Assembly: GCF_014898055.3 (NCBI RefSeq)
Contig: NW_023601433.1
Coordinates: 23,921,641 to 23,985,640, forward strand
From: Talpa occidentalis
Taxonomy: Eukaryota > Chordata > Mammalia > Eulipotyphla > Talpidae
Length of the DNA: 64,000 bases
Direction: 5' to 3'
Part shown: positions 24,756 to 36,432 of the stretch, piece by piece
How the letters are laid out: each line of letters opens with the position of its first letter
Position numbering within the stretch: the stretch's first letter is position 1
Program-made: the position numbers and the translations under genes
The notes under the pieces: generated by a model
What the model saw: only the letters and a program-made list of their open reading frames with translations
What the model was told of the DNA's origin: nothing
The model's database searches: none

Positions 24756-24938
24756 TCACCTTGACACTCTGGCCTCCATAGCCATCAAATGTTTATAAGC
24801 AGACCCTTGAAATTTTTCTGGATTTCCACAGAGCAGAGTACATTCTGCTCCTGTGTCTACTAGAGCTAAAACCCTTTGCACATTAGTGGGGAACCAGAGG
24901 ATGCTAAGCTCCACATGTGTCCTCCGGTCCCTGCCCAT
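24756..24938 (-). pseudogene. retroviral aspartic protease fragment
   Basis: The minus-strand reading contains LALVDTGAECTLLCG, the DTG-type active-site loop of retroviral aspartic proteases (here D-T-G-A). The C-terminal half is not readable in frame. Confidence 0.75.
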
Positions 24939-24968
24939 CCCCTGAGGACAGGTTCCATGGCCCTCAAC

Positions 24969-26470
24969 CTATTCGAAAGTGATCAGGACATCGCCCAAGA
25001 ATGGGGTCGGCAGCAGGTGGTCTTCTAGGTGGAGGGCTTGTGCCTGAGGCCTGGAGCTTGCAGGCTCCCCCTTAGCGGCAGTCCTCACCAGTGTGATCCT
25101 CTGGTCTTCTTGAAGCTGTTTCCGCAATTCTAACAAGTATGCACTGGACTTCGCATGTATTTTAGTGTTATCTACACCTGCTCTCATGAAATCTGTCCAC
25201 ATTTGATTATGGGTAACTTTAACAGGTTGTGTGATGCCAAGAATCTCCCTTGCCCTCCTCGGCATTCCTCTTGATTGTTCAACAATTATGCATATTCCTT
25301 TCTGAGTTTGAGAGTGCTGGCTCTTGACTAACCCAAGCTAGCTATCGTTGTTGTGACATTGTGTATTTGACGTTCCACACAGGGTGCAAGAACTGCCATG
25401 AGGGAATCCAAATGAGGACAACAGGGCACTTGTTAATACCAAATCTCTCATCTCTGCTGTGAAATGCTCACCATTGGGACCACGAGTATTCACAATGAAC
25501 AGGGCCTGCCACATCCCCAATACCCGAAGTACATGTACCAGCTCAACATACGTCTGCCATCTGCTCACTGTCTCTGGCACATCTCTTGCATCAGCCCATA
25601 CTGTTCGTATGGCAGCCATTATCCTTTCCAGCAGGATATGATTGCCCTGGCCATACCACCCGCTGTTGTGCAGCCTCTGTCTCAAGGATGAGTGTAGTTC
25701 CCTGAGGCCAGTCTCTCCATCTCTTGTGCCATGCAAATAATCCATTCCACCCCCACATCCCTCAAATGTAGCAGCAAGGATGCCAACGGTTGCCCTGCTT
25801 TCTGGCAGAATTGTTGCCCAAGTCCACCAGTTCCACCTGGGTGTATGGTCGGTATGCAGTAAATTCTGTCATTTGTGCTGTTTTAGCAGCCTCAACCCCG
25901 GGGCCATGGACCGTATTCGCTTTACTTTCTGAGACACCACCAGGCGAGCCGGAACATGGAGCCAACCTTCTCCTACTCTCCAGAGGAGTCTGGAAACTCT
26001 GTGGTGGCAGCTTGGTTTGCCACTCCTGGATGACACTCGGACAAAGGGCCAGACTCCCTCTCCTCCTCTCCTGAGGAGTCTGGCGTCTTCATAACGGTGG
26101 GTTGGTTTCTCTGAACTTCTTACCCAAGAATCACCAAACACTGTTAAAGATCTTGCTTCTAATCCTTCAGTTGCTGGATTCTGGATCACTCTTTGTGCCT
26201 AGACTCTCACAGAGCTGTGAGAACCACCCATCATACAGCCCCTGCTGCCTCACAGGCACTATATTATCTAAAGTCTCTTCTATTTCGTATATGGCCTGCA
26301 CCAACTGCAATAGTGATTCATCAAATTCTGGCCATTCCTGGGGAGGTGCCCTCTGGGATAGGAGGCTGGCCCTGAGTACCATCTAGTTGTGGCCCCCCAC
26401 CCCTTCATCCCTGCCCAGGTTTCCAAGGATTAATTTACCTGTTTAAATTCAATCATCCTGCTTTCTACCC
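24969..26470 (-). pseudogene. ERV-L-like gag remnant
   Basis: Three open pieces remain: 24969-25265, 25338-25745 (with WQTYVELVHVLRVLGMWQAL) and 26167-26382 (with PEFDESLLQLVQAIYEIEET). They are separated by stops and shifts. The pattern is like a capsid-bearing gag of the ERV-L class; I rely on order and context with the protease and RT pieces. Confidence 0.6.
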
Positions 26471-27580
26471 AAATGAAAGGCAAACCCCAAAATGGGTAGA
26501 TTCATCACTGTTTGAAACAGTTGGGTTGTTTTCCTGGCTGTTGCAATCACCCTCCTATATTCTGCCATAATCCACAGCACTCTACCCTCTCCTGATACTC
26601 CAAAAAAATTCGCCCAACCCCAAAGCTTGCCCAAGAAATACACAGCACAAACCACACAGTGGCCAGCCAAAAGCATACCCAGGGCCCACTGCCAGCCCCA
26701 GAACCAAAAAAATGAAACCCATGGCCCCCCAGTGGTACAGCCTAGAAGCAGCCTTCTCTCCTGGAGCCTGGCTGGCACCTCCCACCCACAGGTGTTTGGG
26801 CGCCCGCCTGAACTACCCACGGGCGTCCCCGGTACCCGGGTCGGCCCGAGCAGGGCCATGGGGACTGGCGTCCGCTGGCTGGGGGCAGGCCATGTCCTGG
26901 GCCAGGCGACCCCAGGCCGGCGAGGAGGGGGCTGATTGTAGCTGCGGCGGCCAGTGTCCATTCGGGCCCTGCGGGGCCCCTGGCCGTATTGGGGATGCGC
27001 GCCTCCTGGCGCCTGGGCTGTCAGAGGCCACGCCAGCCTGTGGAGGCTGCCCGCCAGCTTCAAGGCCCGGGGTGATGGGCTGCACCGGCTGCCCACCCCG
27101 AGCTGGCCCTGTGTGTGTGTGCGGGCCTGTGTTGTGTGTCTGTGTGAGTATTTGTGTTTGCCAGTGGGCAAGCCTGTGTATGTATGCCTATTGGGCATGC
27201 CGGGGCCCCGCGCAGATGACCAGGAGCCCTCGGGTGGGGCCGGTGGTCAGCTGGGCTGGCAGGCAGGGGGCCCAGTCAGGAGGGGCCTGGGGCCTGTGGA
27301 AGTGGGTGGAGCCCCGGCACAGGCCAGTGGCAGAGACCCCAGGGTCCGGCCGAAGGCCGACAGCAAAGGGCCAGGGCCATCTCGCCGTTGATGCCCTGGC
27401 CGGCCTGCAGAGACCGAAGGCAGGAGACAGGGGTGTGGGCACACACAGAGGCGAGACCATGACCCCGACGACGACCATGGGGCGGACACCGTGAATGCAC
27501 CCAAGGATAGAGGTGGCCTTGCTCCCGGGGACACAAAAGGTCCACAGGCCCCAAAGGCAACAGGCCAGCAGCCCCTCCCC
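25925..27580. repeat. duplicon B, copy 1
   Basis: Recurs at 60231-61921. The left third is ERV-L-like gag (minus strand); the rest is GC-rich with a TG-rich stretch near 27110-27180. Long ORFs on both strands (such as 26449-27198 minus and 26712-27494 plus) differ between copies and are not supported as genes. Confidence 0.85.
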
Positions 27581-29690
27581 CTTTCAACCATGACTTTATG
27601 GAAAACCAACATTCAAAATCTATTTCTCCTTTAAGAGACTGTAAAAGATATTCCCATAAACTCTTGGACAGAGTAGTCTTATAATCTGGAGATTTTATGA
27701 AAATGCTTTTTCTACTTAAATTAAAAAAAATAATTACTATTAATGCAAAGTGATTGCAATCATGGGAAAATGCCAGGCAAATGTCCTTATAATAGGAACT
27801 GTATATCACCTGCCTTTCCAAAGCCCAGTTAAAAGCATGCTCAAAGAGGCTTTTCTTTGACTGAGTCATTCCCTTACTAGAGAGAGGTCTGTCCATTTGG
27901 CCTTGGTACCGTTGCTATTGCAAGGATTTTTGCCTGTTTCCACTGTGCACAATTTGTTGGCATGTCATTTTTCAGAGTAATTTCTTCCAATTGTTTAAAT
28001 TTCAGAGTGATCCATGGTAATCTTTCATTTCTCACTTTAGTCATTTGGATTGCACTGATTGTCTCTATTTATCAAGTCTCTAATTTATGCATGTCCATTG
28101 TAATTTTCATTATTTTCTTCTGCTCTGGAATTTCAAAAACATATTTTGAGACTACAATCACCTCACATTTTAGGATTGTCCCATAAATCAAACTCATTTT
28201 CACTATGTGGTCACCTGTTTATCTGCAATATTTTTTATTCTTCTGAATATCCACTTTTCGTGATTGTAATCTAACTACTTCAGATTTCATAACTAGCATT
28301 TCATTAGTATTTTGATTTCTCTTCACTTTTAAAATGAAAAGTGGGGCCTTCCCAGTGGCGCAGCAGGTTGAGCCCCACACTGTGGAGCTGTCCCTGGCCC
28401 CGGCCACCAGCGAGGCTCCCACATTGCGTAGCAGACGTCTCCTGTCTCACCCGCTGCTCCCCTCAGCAGTGTATTTCAGCCAGTCTGCGTGTTCCACTCC
28501 CCGCTCTGTCTCTGGTGAATCCTGTCACTCTCCTGCGCATCTGGCCTGTACCCCAGTTCTTGAGTAAAAATAAACAAATCTAAAAAAAAATAAATCAATG
28601 AAATGAAAAGCCCCGGCAGGTCTTCACTCGGGGCTTCTCTGACTTCCTTCTCCCTTTCTGTCTCTGTTTCTCTCCAGGGATATATCAACACTGCCATCAG
28701 GCCATGACTGATAACAGTGTAGCAAATGCAGGCCCCTCAGGCAGCGGAATCCTAAGGGCAGGAGCACAGACCCGCCTGGAAACCACTTCCCCTCCACTAG
28801 GCCAGCTGGAAAGAGCCGGCTCTCAAGAAAAATACCCTCCTCGCTCCTGCCACCACATCCCAGCATGCACAGCAGTTGTCAAAGTTTGCAGGAGCAGTGA
28901 CCATTGGCACAGCCTCCCTGTTGATTCCTCACAGAAGCCGCTGGGGGCGGGTTGGGGGGGACTGAGCCCGCCATCCAGTCATGGTTATCCAGGTCTCCTA
29001 TTGAACAACTGGTTGGTCCTTCTGGAAATGGGTGTCCATTCCTCCAAGGTTGCACCCCAAGAGGGTTCGAGCAAGGGGAGGCTTCAGAGGCTCAGAGTCC
29101 AGAGCAGGAGGACTGGCCTGAGCCAGAGTCTGAGAGCAGAGCAGAGCCTGGGGTGGCGTCTGGGCCCCAGCAGCTCCCAGCCTCCGCATGGCAGCTAGAG
29201 TAGGTCCTGGTGTCCAGTGAGGGACAGGAGCCCGACGTTAGCTGGGCTTCGGGGCCTTCCTCAGACCCACCCAACCAGCCATCTCAGAGAGGGGATTCAC
29301 TGGTCCCGGAAGTCCAGGGGCAGCAGCCACCCGTGGGAGGCCCCGCTGCCACACCAACTGCCTGGAGCAGCCCCTCGCCCGGGGTTTCCAGAGGATGGGG
29401 CTGGCTGTGGGCTCGCACCCCTGGCTCTTCCTGCTGGTGCCCCTGGTGCTGACGGCTGTCCTGTGCTCCAGGTGGATTTACCTGCCAGGCAAGATGGAAG
29501 AGAGCCTGGAGGAGCATTACACCCCTTTGGGCAGCCCGGGCAAAGCCGAGCAGCGCTTCGTGCAGGCACATTTCTCCACCAATGAGTCCCACCTCTTCAC
29601 CCCATTTCGGTCCAGCGCCGAGGTCAACTTTGCCTCCATCCTGGTGGTCTCCAACACTGCCAATCTGCTGGATCAAGTCATCTCAGAAAT
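27581..29690 (+). repeat. duplicon C, copy 1 (contains PTCHD3 exon 1)
   Basis: Begins at CTTTCAACCATGAC, found again at 57109 and 61922. It runs through an AT-rich stretch, a SINE (28346) and PTCHD3 exon 1. The distance from block start to the conserved exon-1 ATG is 1447, 1442 and 1452 bp in the three copies. Only this copy continues into the full exon 1 and exon 2. Confidence 0.9.
28346..28592 (+). mobile_element. tRNA-derived SINE within duplicon C
   Basis: The head is GGGGCCTTCCCAGTGGCGCAG-like and the tail ends in AAAAATAAACAAATCTAAAA. The same insertion is present at the same place in the other two C copies, so it predates the duplication. Confidence 0.9.
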
Positions 29691-30103
29691 TAGTATTCTG
29701 GACGAGGCGGTGCAGATGCTAACCGTGCCCTGGGGAGACGGAACCCAGGTCTTCTACCCTCAGGTGTGTGCCAGATATCAGAGAACCTGCATGCCCTCCA
29801 ACCCACTCCTGTTCATCTGGCAGAAGAATAACAACATGGACCTGAAAAGCATCACCTTCCCTATTTACAACACCTCCGCTGCACCCCTCTACTTGGCCAG
29901 ATTATTGGGAGGAACCGTCCTAGGTCCCGGCGCGGGAACAAGCAGATTACCCCTGCAAGCCAAGGCCGTGTGGCTGCAGTACTACCTGAAGACCGTGGAC
30001 CCCAAGGACAGCGAGCACAGCCAGTAGTGGCTGCTCGAGTTCCTGGACCAAATTCATGCCATTGAAAAGCGCCTGGCCTTGAAGAACATCGGGTGCCTGG
30101 GGC
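29028..30103 (+). pseudogene. PTCHD3: PTCHD3 exon 1, copy 1 (broken)
   Basis: PTCHD3 is a patched-related, multi-pass membrane protein with a sterol-sensing-like domain; its cellular role is not established. This exon encodes an acidic Pro/Glu-rich N-terminal tail, the marker [11 protein letters not shown], a first membrane span (SHPWLFLLVPLVLTAVL) and the start of the lumenal loop (YTPLGSPGKAEQRFVQAHF, QVCARYQRTCMPSNP, WLQYYLKTVDP). Compared with copy 2, one base is lost near 29060 (CAAGAGGG for CAAGCGGGG) and one near 29330 (CCACCCGTGG for CCACCCCCTGG). A CAG has become TAG at 29201, and a further TAG follows HSQ at 30025. The exon end looks like ATCGG/GTGCCT, one base short of the expected GAG/GT. 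It cannot make a protein. Confidence 0.9.
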
Positions 30104-30768
30104 TGGGTTTAGAGGGAGGACAAGTTGGGAGGGATAAGACCTGTCCAGGGATGTCTCCACACCTGGCTACTTGGTGGAGGCCTTGACTTAAAACCGGCTG
30201 TGCTCCAATCTCTTTGATGCTTAAGCCAGCTTTCTTCAAGAGACACCAAGGGAAGCTGCCAGCCTAGATACTGGGTCGCATTCTAGTGGAAAACACTCAT
30301 TCTACACCCCAGGGGTGGGCATGTTCAGGGAAGACATTGATCTTCAGGGTTCCTTTCGGTTTTCTAGTCAAAATGCACTCACTTCATGTCTGTGCTGTTT
30401 CTGGAGCCCCCAAAAACTTGCTTGGTGGCACTAGAAGAAAAAACAAACATTTAAGCTGATGTTCCCTAGTGTTTTTGATAAACACAACTGGCTCAGCTTT
30501 CTCAAGTATTTTCTAGCATCCTGCCAGGCACCTCAGATGATGAGCAAACCTGCTAATACTTTTGTCCAGGCTTGGAAGAGACACCTGCTGGGAAAAGGCT
30601 TTGAATACAAGGCCTTGCTGAAATTATACTTTGTATTTAAACAGCAAAAGATAGCAACATACTCCTCATTTAAAAAAGCCAAAATTTTGACAGTTATTAA
30701 TGATTACACAGTATTAGAGAAAATTGAGAATTTGTAGTCATGAATGTTAAGCATTGGCTTATTTTTTT
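30104..30768 (+). other. PTCHD3 intron 1 (left part)
   Basis: Sequence between exon 1 and the SINE. It has only a 92-codon incidental ORF and no other recognised feature. Confidence 0.6.
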
Positions 30769-31031
30769 TAACAAAAGATATATTTATTTATTTATACAAG
30801 CACTGGGCAAGTCAGATGCCGGGAGTGTTAGAGAATTCACCAGAGCCTGAGCGGGGAACAGATCAGGGAGACTGACGGAATACACTGCTGAGGGGAGCAG
30901 CGGGTGTGGCAGGAGAGGTCTGTTGCGTCATGTGGGACCCTCACTGGTGGCCTGGGATCTAACCAGCGCTTCAGAGGCTGCCAACAGCTTCACAGCCCAC
31001 CATTCAACCGCTGCGCCACCAAGGGAGGCAC
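30769..31031 (-). mobile_element. tRNA-derived SINE in PTCHD3 intron 1
   Basis: The (TTTA)n tail is at the left and the head, with GCGCCACCAAGGGAGGC, is at the right edge. Short similar strings (ATTGGCTTATTTTTT and ATTGGATTTTTT) flank it as a probable, diverged target repeat. Confidence 0.85.
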
Positions 31032-31249
31032 AAACATTGGATTTTTTAAAGAAATCTTAGAAAGTATGGCATAGATTGGTGGGGAAAATTTTTATTACCT
31101 TTATTCTAAAATCATAATTCACATATTTTAATCTTTTACCAAACTGTAACATGTTTCAATCAATAAACTATAATATTTTGATACATCTCGTCACTCATTC
31201 ATAAATATTAGAATTAAAAGTTATTTACCTGCATGTATTTTTACGACAG

Positions 31250-31371
31250 GTGGTCTACTTTACATCACTTACTAAGAAACTTGAATTTGAGGCAACCGCT
31301 AGGACAGTGGTCCCTTTCCTTTACACGGCATACCTTCTGATCATATTATCTGCAATCATATCATGCTACAG
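31250..31371 (+). pseudogene. PTCHD3: PTCHD3 exon 2
   Basis: The 122-bp exon has an AG acceptor at 31248-31249 and a GT donor at 31372. It reads VVYFTSLTKKLEFEATARTV and then PFLYTAYLLIILSAIISCY, ending with AG of a split codon (phase 2). The frame is open across the whole exon, and the second half is a hydrophobic membrane span. It matches the second exon of PTCHD3 in order and content. The partner exon 3 begins in the matching phase but lies on the opposite strand at 45050-45194. Confidence 0.9.
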
Positions 31372-31430
31372 GTAAAAAACTCTTATTAGATTTTAAACTT
31401 AAAAATATTTGTTCTAAGATATTTAACATA

Positions 31431-33800
31431 ACACATGCCATTCTAACCATTTTAAGTCTACAGTTCACTGGCATCGACCACATCCCCACGGCTGCATACA
31501 GTCGTGACTGTTTCCAAATATCTTTTATAACCCGAAGGAGGAACTCTGTGACCAGTGAGCAGTGGCTCCTGCTTCCCTTCTCTCCTCCAGTCCTGATTAA
31601 CCTTGACTCTATTCATTCTATGAATTTGCCTTTCTTAGATTTTCATGTCAATGGAATCATACACATTTTTTTGTGACTGACTTATTTCACTTATCATAAT
31701 GCTTCCAGGGTTTGTCCTTGTGCACATGTGACAACTTCATTCCACTTGACGGCTCTGTGCTCCATTGTATGTGTGCTCCACAATTTTGTTATCCACGGTC
31801 TTTTGTGGGCATGGAATATTTCCTTCTATTGACAATCGTAACACTGCAAGGAACATGCTGTGCTCATGTTAAGAGAATCATTTACAAGTGGAATTGGTGG
31901 GTTGCATGAGAATTCCATAGTCAGCTATTTGAAGAAACACAACATTGTTTTCCAAAGTCTACACCTTTTTTGATCCCACGAGCTATAGATAGGGGTTCCA
32001 GTTTTTCCACAGTCCCCCTATAAACCAACAGTCATTCTTTTACCTTTTATCGATTTTACCTGTTTTACTTGGTTTTAAGTGGTATCTCGTTGTGGTGATG
32101 ATTCGCATTTCTGTAAATATCTGATCATGTTGATTGTCTTTTCACTTGTTTATTGGTCTCTTGTACATCCTCTTTGGAGAAATGTCTATCCAAGTCCTTT
32201 GCCCTTCTTATAATTGGGTTGTTTGATATTTTGTTGTTGACTCACATTTTTCATTAGCACTTTGCATATTTCAGTTATTAAGCCCCTTACCAGCTATATG
32301 ACTAGCTGATTTTTTCTCCCTCGATATAGACTGTATCACTTTCTTTTATTTATTTATTTATTTATTTATTTATTCATTCATTCATTTATTTATTTTTATT
32401 TTTTTATTTTTTATTTATTTATACAAGCACTGGGTACAGTCAGAAGCACGGATGGTGAGAGAATTCACTAGAACCATAGTGGGGAGCAGAGCAGGCAGAA
32501 GGACCGAAGTACACTGCTGAGGGGAGCAGCGGGCGGCAGGAGAGGTCTGGGCACCATACGGGACCCTGCTCCAGTGGCCAGGGAGCAGCTGGGGATCGAC
32601 CTGGCGCTGCCGAGGCTGCGGCCAGCTTTGCATCCCAGCACTCAACCTCTGCACCACTGGGAAGGCACTGTCTCTTCACTTTCTTGACAATGGCCTGTTA
32701 TGATTAACATTTTTTTATTTTTTGATGAAATCCAACATATCTAAATTTTTTTGGTACTTGTATTTTTGGTATTATATCTAAGTGCCCATTGACAAGTTCA
32801 AGGTCATGCACGTTAACCCTGTGTTTCCAAGTTTTATTGTTTTAACTGTTTTATTTAGATTTTGATCAATGTCTGTTTCAGTTCTGTTTATGGTATTTAG
32901 TAAGGTCCCAGCATCATCCTTGTGTACGTGAAGATCCAGTTTTCAAAAAAACATTTATTGAAGAGAACTTTCCAGTTTGCTAGACTTACTACACTTGTCA
33001 ATCAACTGGCTATATTTATGGATTATTTCTGGACTCCCAATTCTGTTCTGTCAGTCTGTATGTTATTTGCATGCTAGTACCACATTGTTTTCATTACAGT
33101 ACCACTTTGTAATTTTTGAAATCTGGAAATCTCAGTCCTGCAATTTTTTCTTCTTTTTAGATTGCTTTGGATATACTGGGCTCCTTGCAATCTCAAGTGA
33201 ATTGGAGGGTTGGCTCTTCCATTTCTGAAAAAGAAAAAAGGAAATTGCAATTTCAATAGAAATTGTGTTGAATCAGTAGATAGCTAGGTGATTGATATTT
33301 TAACAATATTAATCCTTCACATCAACTAAGGATGTCTTTCTATTAAATTAGGTTTTCTTTAGTTTCTTTCACCAGTGTTTTCTAATTTTCAGTGTACACA
33401 TCTTTTACCTCTTGGTCAAATGTACTCTTAAGTATTTTCTACTTATAGATGGTATTTAAATAGAATTGTTCTCTTAATTTCCTTTTGCAATTCCTTTTTG
33501 CACATAAATAGAAACACAGCTGAATTTTTAAAGTTGTTCTTGTATCTTGTAGCTTTGTTGAATTTTTTGTAACTAGTAGTTTTCTTGAGTATGTGTTGGA
33601 ATTTTCATATCTGTGATTATGTACTCTGTGAAACAGGATACTTTTACTTTTATTCCTTTCCAGCTTGGGTTCTTTTTATTCTATTACTTGACTAATCACT
33701 TTGGCGAGCAATCCCAGCACAATGCTAAATCTGGTCAGCATCTGTAAGTTTCACTTGTTTGTGTTGTGTGTGTGTTTATTGGTTGGATTTTTAGCTTTTT
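31431..33800 (-). mobile_element. old L1 LINE copy (L1M type)
   Basis: The sense strand is minus. Plus-strand text such as GGAATCATACACATTTTT, CTTATTTCACTTATCATAATG and GACTAATCACTTTGGCGAGC follows the reverse complement of an L1 3' UTR and ORF2. It is much more diverged than the L1s at the left of the window. It is interrupted by a SINE at 32346-32675. It lies in what was PTCHD3 intron 2. Confidence 0.75.
32346..32675 (-). mobile_element. tRNA-derived SINE inserted in old L1
   Basis: A long (TTTA)n/(TTCA)n tail lies at the left and the head (CCACTGGGAAGGC) at the right. The 10-bp repeat TCACTTTCTT lies at 32336-32345 and 32676-32685. Confidence 0.88.
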
Positions 33801-34450
33801 AGCTCCAGAATTTGTTTTGTTCCTCCTAAGTTTTCTATGTATATTATTATTTCATTCATATAATGTGTTCCCTGTCAGTGTTCTCCTTTAGTATTCTGAG
33901 CATATTTAAGATAGTGTTTCTCACAGTATTTGTCTAGTATGCCTTCCTCCTTTCCATACTGCAAAAATACTTCCTGGGTTGGAGCAGGCACAAAGAGGAA
34001 ATGGACCAGGAAATTTCTGCTGGCACAGGTGCTGAGTATAGTCCTGATACTTGCCTTGTTTGGACTTGAATATATGTAACTGATTTTCCAGATAGTGCTT
34101 TTGTAGATTCTTTTGACATCTCGCCCACCCTCTCATGTTATTAATACGACTATCTTGTGTTTGTTTAGCTCAGGGATTCAACACATTTTAGCATCCATAT
34201 TTTTTGGCTTGAAATGAAATCATTGGGACAACAGTAAGAATGTCACAAGCGAGTATGGCCAAATTGAACACGATTCTATGGCAAATAGTGGTATATTGAG
34301 TTAGTAGATTATTTCAAATTTGGCCTTTTAGAAATGACAAAACTTTAGTGTATCTGGCTCTGGTGAAAATGTTGCTTGATAACATGCCTCTATAGAAATG
34401 ACAAAACTTATTATGCCAACTATTAGATAAATTTCTGATAAAATCTAAGA
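33801..34450 (+). repeat. inverted homologous segment, left copy
   Basis: Its reverse complement is found at 54045-54680. Shared strings include GGAAAGGAGGAAGGCATAC (in the reverse direction here), GCAGGCACAAAG and AGATAAATTTCTGATAAAAT, and homology runs over the whole 640 bp by eye. It starts at AGCTCCAGAATTTG. Part of it resembles old L1 5'-region sequence, so it may be a repeat family rather than a unique segment. Confidence 0.8.
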
Positions 34451-35559
34451 TTTCTGATAAAATCTTGAGATTTTAAAGGTGATTTTATGAGAGATTGTCT
34501 GGTTGATATCACTTTTCAAAGTTGGGAACGAGTCCAGAATGTTCACTCAGTTCATTCATCAAACATTTAGTATAATTTTACATTATATGCCAGGAACTAG
34601 ACACCAGGGCACTTTCTGTTCTCTTTGGGGAAGATTAGACAGTGAACAAATAAACTAGTAAAATATATATGAATATAAAGCAGAATTTATTTATCATGTA
34701 TATGTAAGGATGGCAAATTCTGTGCAGAAAATGTGAAGAGGTATAGGGAAGACTGGAAGGCAGTGCACAGAACAAAGGAAGGCCTCCATAGGAAGGCATT
34801 ATTTGAGTAAAGACCTGAAGGAAGTGAAGGAACCAATTGGATATGTGGCAAAAGTGCTTTCCCAGATTAAAAAAAAAAATATTTAATTTCCCCCCTATTC
34901 CTTCTGTAATCAAATCTATTGTACCTAGCATTAGCTGCAAGTGTAAGAAGGTGAAAGAACTGTTCAGTGTCTGCTAAGTACCAAGCATTTCAGTAGCTTA
35001 CATTTCCATATGAGATATGGGACTTTCAATAAGATTTTCAACTTAGTGAAGGAAAGCAAGCACATGTACACGATTCCTGTAGTTGTGTAGTTTTCATGAA
35101 CAGAAATAGCTGGTTTGAAATTGCACCACCATAAGTTTTTATGCACCAGATCTGTACAGCGTCTACAATTCCCTTTCAAGAGGTATAGATGTAGGAAGGG
35201 AATTCTTCATTAAAGGAGGGTAAATCAGGAAATTCATTCCTGATCACACTTAAATGATTTACTTGCGTTTACAAAGTGTGTTCATAAACAATCTCACTTA
35301 CTCTTCACAGCAATCCAAGAAGCTGGTATTATTCTAAGACATACAATGGCCTCCATTTCTGAGCCGAGCTAACAGGTTCAGAAGGCGAGATAAATTAGCT
35401 GGCCATGTGGTAGAGTTGGGACCTACTTTTACCGTAATTTGCCTTTCCGCACAGTGCTTCCCAACGCCGCACAGCTGTTATGAGCAGCAACTTAACCAAA
35501 AAAGCGTTACACTCCCCTGGCTCGGGCCCTTCCCTTTGCCAATTGCACAACCAAGGCCG
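34451..35559. other. spacer upstream of RAB18, no gene
   Basis: AT-rich. Around 34540-34640 it resembles an old mammalian interspersed repeat (TTCATTCATCAAACATTTAG, then GACAGTGAACAAATAA). No exon was recognised. Confidence 0.5.
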
Positions 35560-36432
35560 ACGGAGGCCAGGGCCGGAAGGAGGAAGTGCGCAGGCGGGTG
35601 AGGTCACGCACTTCGGCCCGAAGGGTCTGCGCTTGCGCACGAGAGGACTAACCTCTCAGGGAAACCACCTGGAACTCTAAGCTGGCGCAGACGCAGAGCA
35701 ACTTCCTGTTGGAACTGGGGCGTCACCGGCTCCAGGGACCAACACACCCGGTGGGAAAAGGTGGTGGCAGCGCGGAGCGGTGCGCATGCGCGGGCAGTTC
35801 TCGGGGTGAAGGGGTGAGAGCCGGACTGGGCGGCCAGCTGGGCTGGAGCAGAGCAGCGTCAGGATGGACGAGGACGTGCTGCCCGCCCTGAAGGTCCTCA
35901 TCATCGGCGAGAGCGGCGTCGGCAAGTCCAGGTGAGGCGGCCCCGCGGTCGTGACGGGGGCGGCGGACGGGGCCGCCTTGGCAGTGTCTCCCGGGCCGGC
36001 CGGGAACCGTCAATGGCGCGCCCCGAGTGGCCAAAAGCGCGGGGTCCCCGCTTGTGCGCCGCGGGCCCCTCCGCCTCGCGGCCCGGCGGCCCCGGCTCCC
36101 GCAGCCTCGCTGCCCGCCCTGCCCGCCCCGCCCCGCGCCCGCAGCCCCCGCCTGCCCGCTCCGGCCCTAGTCGCTGGTCTTGCTCCCCCTGTCGTGGAGA
36201 GAGCGCCCCGCGGCTGCCGCCCGCCGCGCGAGGCCTGGGCGCCGGGGCCGCGCTGGTCCCGAGGCTCGCCTGGGCGAGGCCACGGCCCCGGGCTCAGGCC
36301 CCTCGTGCCCCGGCGAGCTGGAGTCGGGACTTTATCACTTCGGGATTCAGGTTGGACTTTCTCTAACGACGTGACGCGCAGGGAAGTCTCGTGACGCCGC
36401 AGGTCGCCGTCCTGGCCGCGCTGCAACGCCCG
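35560..36432 (+). promoter_or_regulatory. CpG island / RAB18 promoter and 5' UTR
   Basis: A sharp rise in GC and CpG surrounds the RAB18 start. Two NRF1-type sites are visible: TGCGCTTGCGCA (35628-35639) and a perfect TGCGCATGCGC (35781-35791). ETS-type motifs are also present (AGGAAGTGCG near 35580, ACTTCCTGTT near 35700). There is no TATA box near the start. This is the layout of a housekeeping promoter. The transcription start is not resolved. Confidence 0.8.
35864..35931 (+). CDS. RAB18: RAB18 exon 1 (small GTPase, N-terminus)
   Basis: Encodes MDEDVLPALKVLIIGESGVG followed by KS. It contains the first beta strand and the P-loop GESGVGKS that binds the phosphates of GTP. The exon ends in AG of a split codon with the donor CAG/GTGAGG, the same position as in RAB18. 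RAB18 is a Rab GTPase of lipid-droplet and ER membranes, involved in ER structure and lipid handling. The start fits the conserved N-terminus. Two residues differ from the human start as I recall it (PA at positions 7-8, V at 11). No exon 2 encoding SLLLRF-type sequence was found to the right within the window. It may be a genuine first exon with a very long intron, or the end of a duplicated or rearranged copy. Confidence 0.9.

Larger units (their letters stand above)
24057..26620 (-). mobile_element. ERV-L-like endogenous retrovirus remnant (gag-pro-pol part)
   Basis: On the minus strand, from right to left: a gag-like region (about 26470 to 24970), a protease (24938-24756) and the start of reverse transcriptase (24538 to about 24060). 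Stops and frameshifts interrupt all of them. No LTR, RT core or integrase is seen; the copy is cut on the left at the A-tract near 24050. ERV-L assignment rests on the look of the gag and protease segments and is moderate. Part of the gag (25925-26470) lies in duplicon B and recurs at 60236-60780. Confidence 0.7.

Noticed and set aside
26449..27494. Long ORFs on both strands (249 and 260 codons)
   Set aside because: They overlap each other on opposite strands in GC-rich duplicon B, and the counterpart at 60.8-61.8 kb breaks them differently.
28704..29198. 164-codon ORF at the 5' side of PTCHD3 copy 1
   Set aside because: The first part is upstream sequence, and the part after 29060 is in the wrong frame because of a one-base deletion relative to copy 2.
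35932..36426. ORFs of 138-147 codons on both strands in the CpG island
   Set aside because: They lie just after the RAB18 donor in very GC-rich DNA, and all frames are open by composition.
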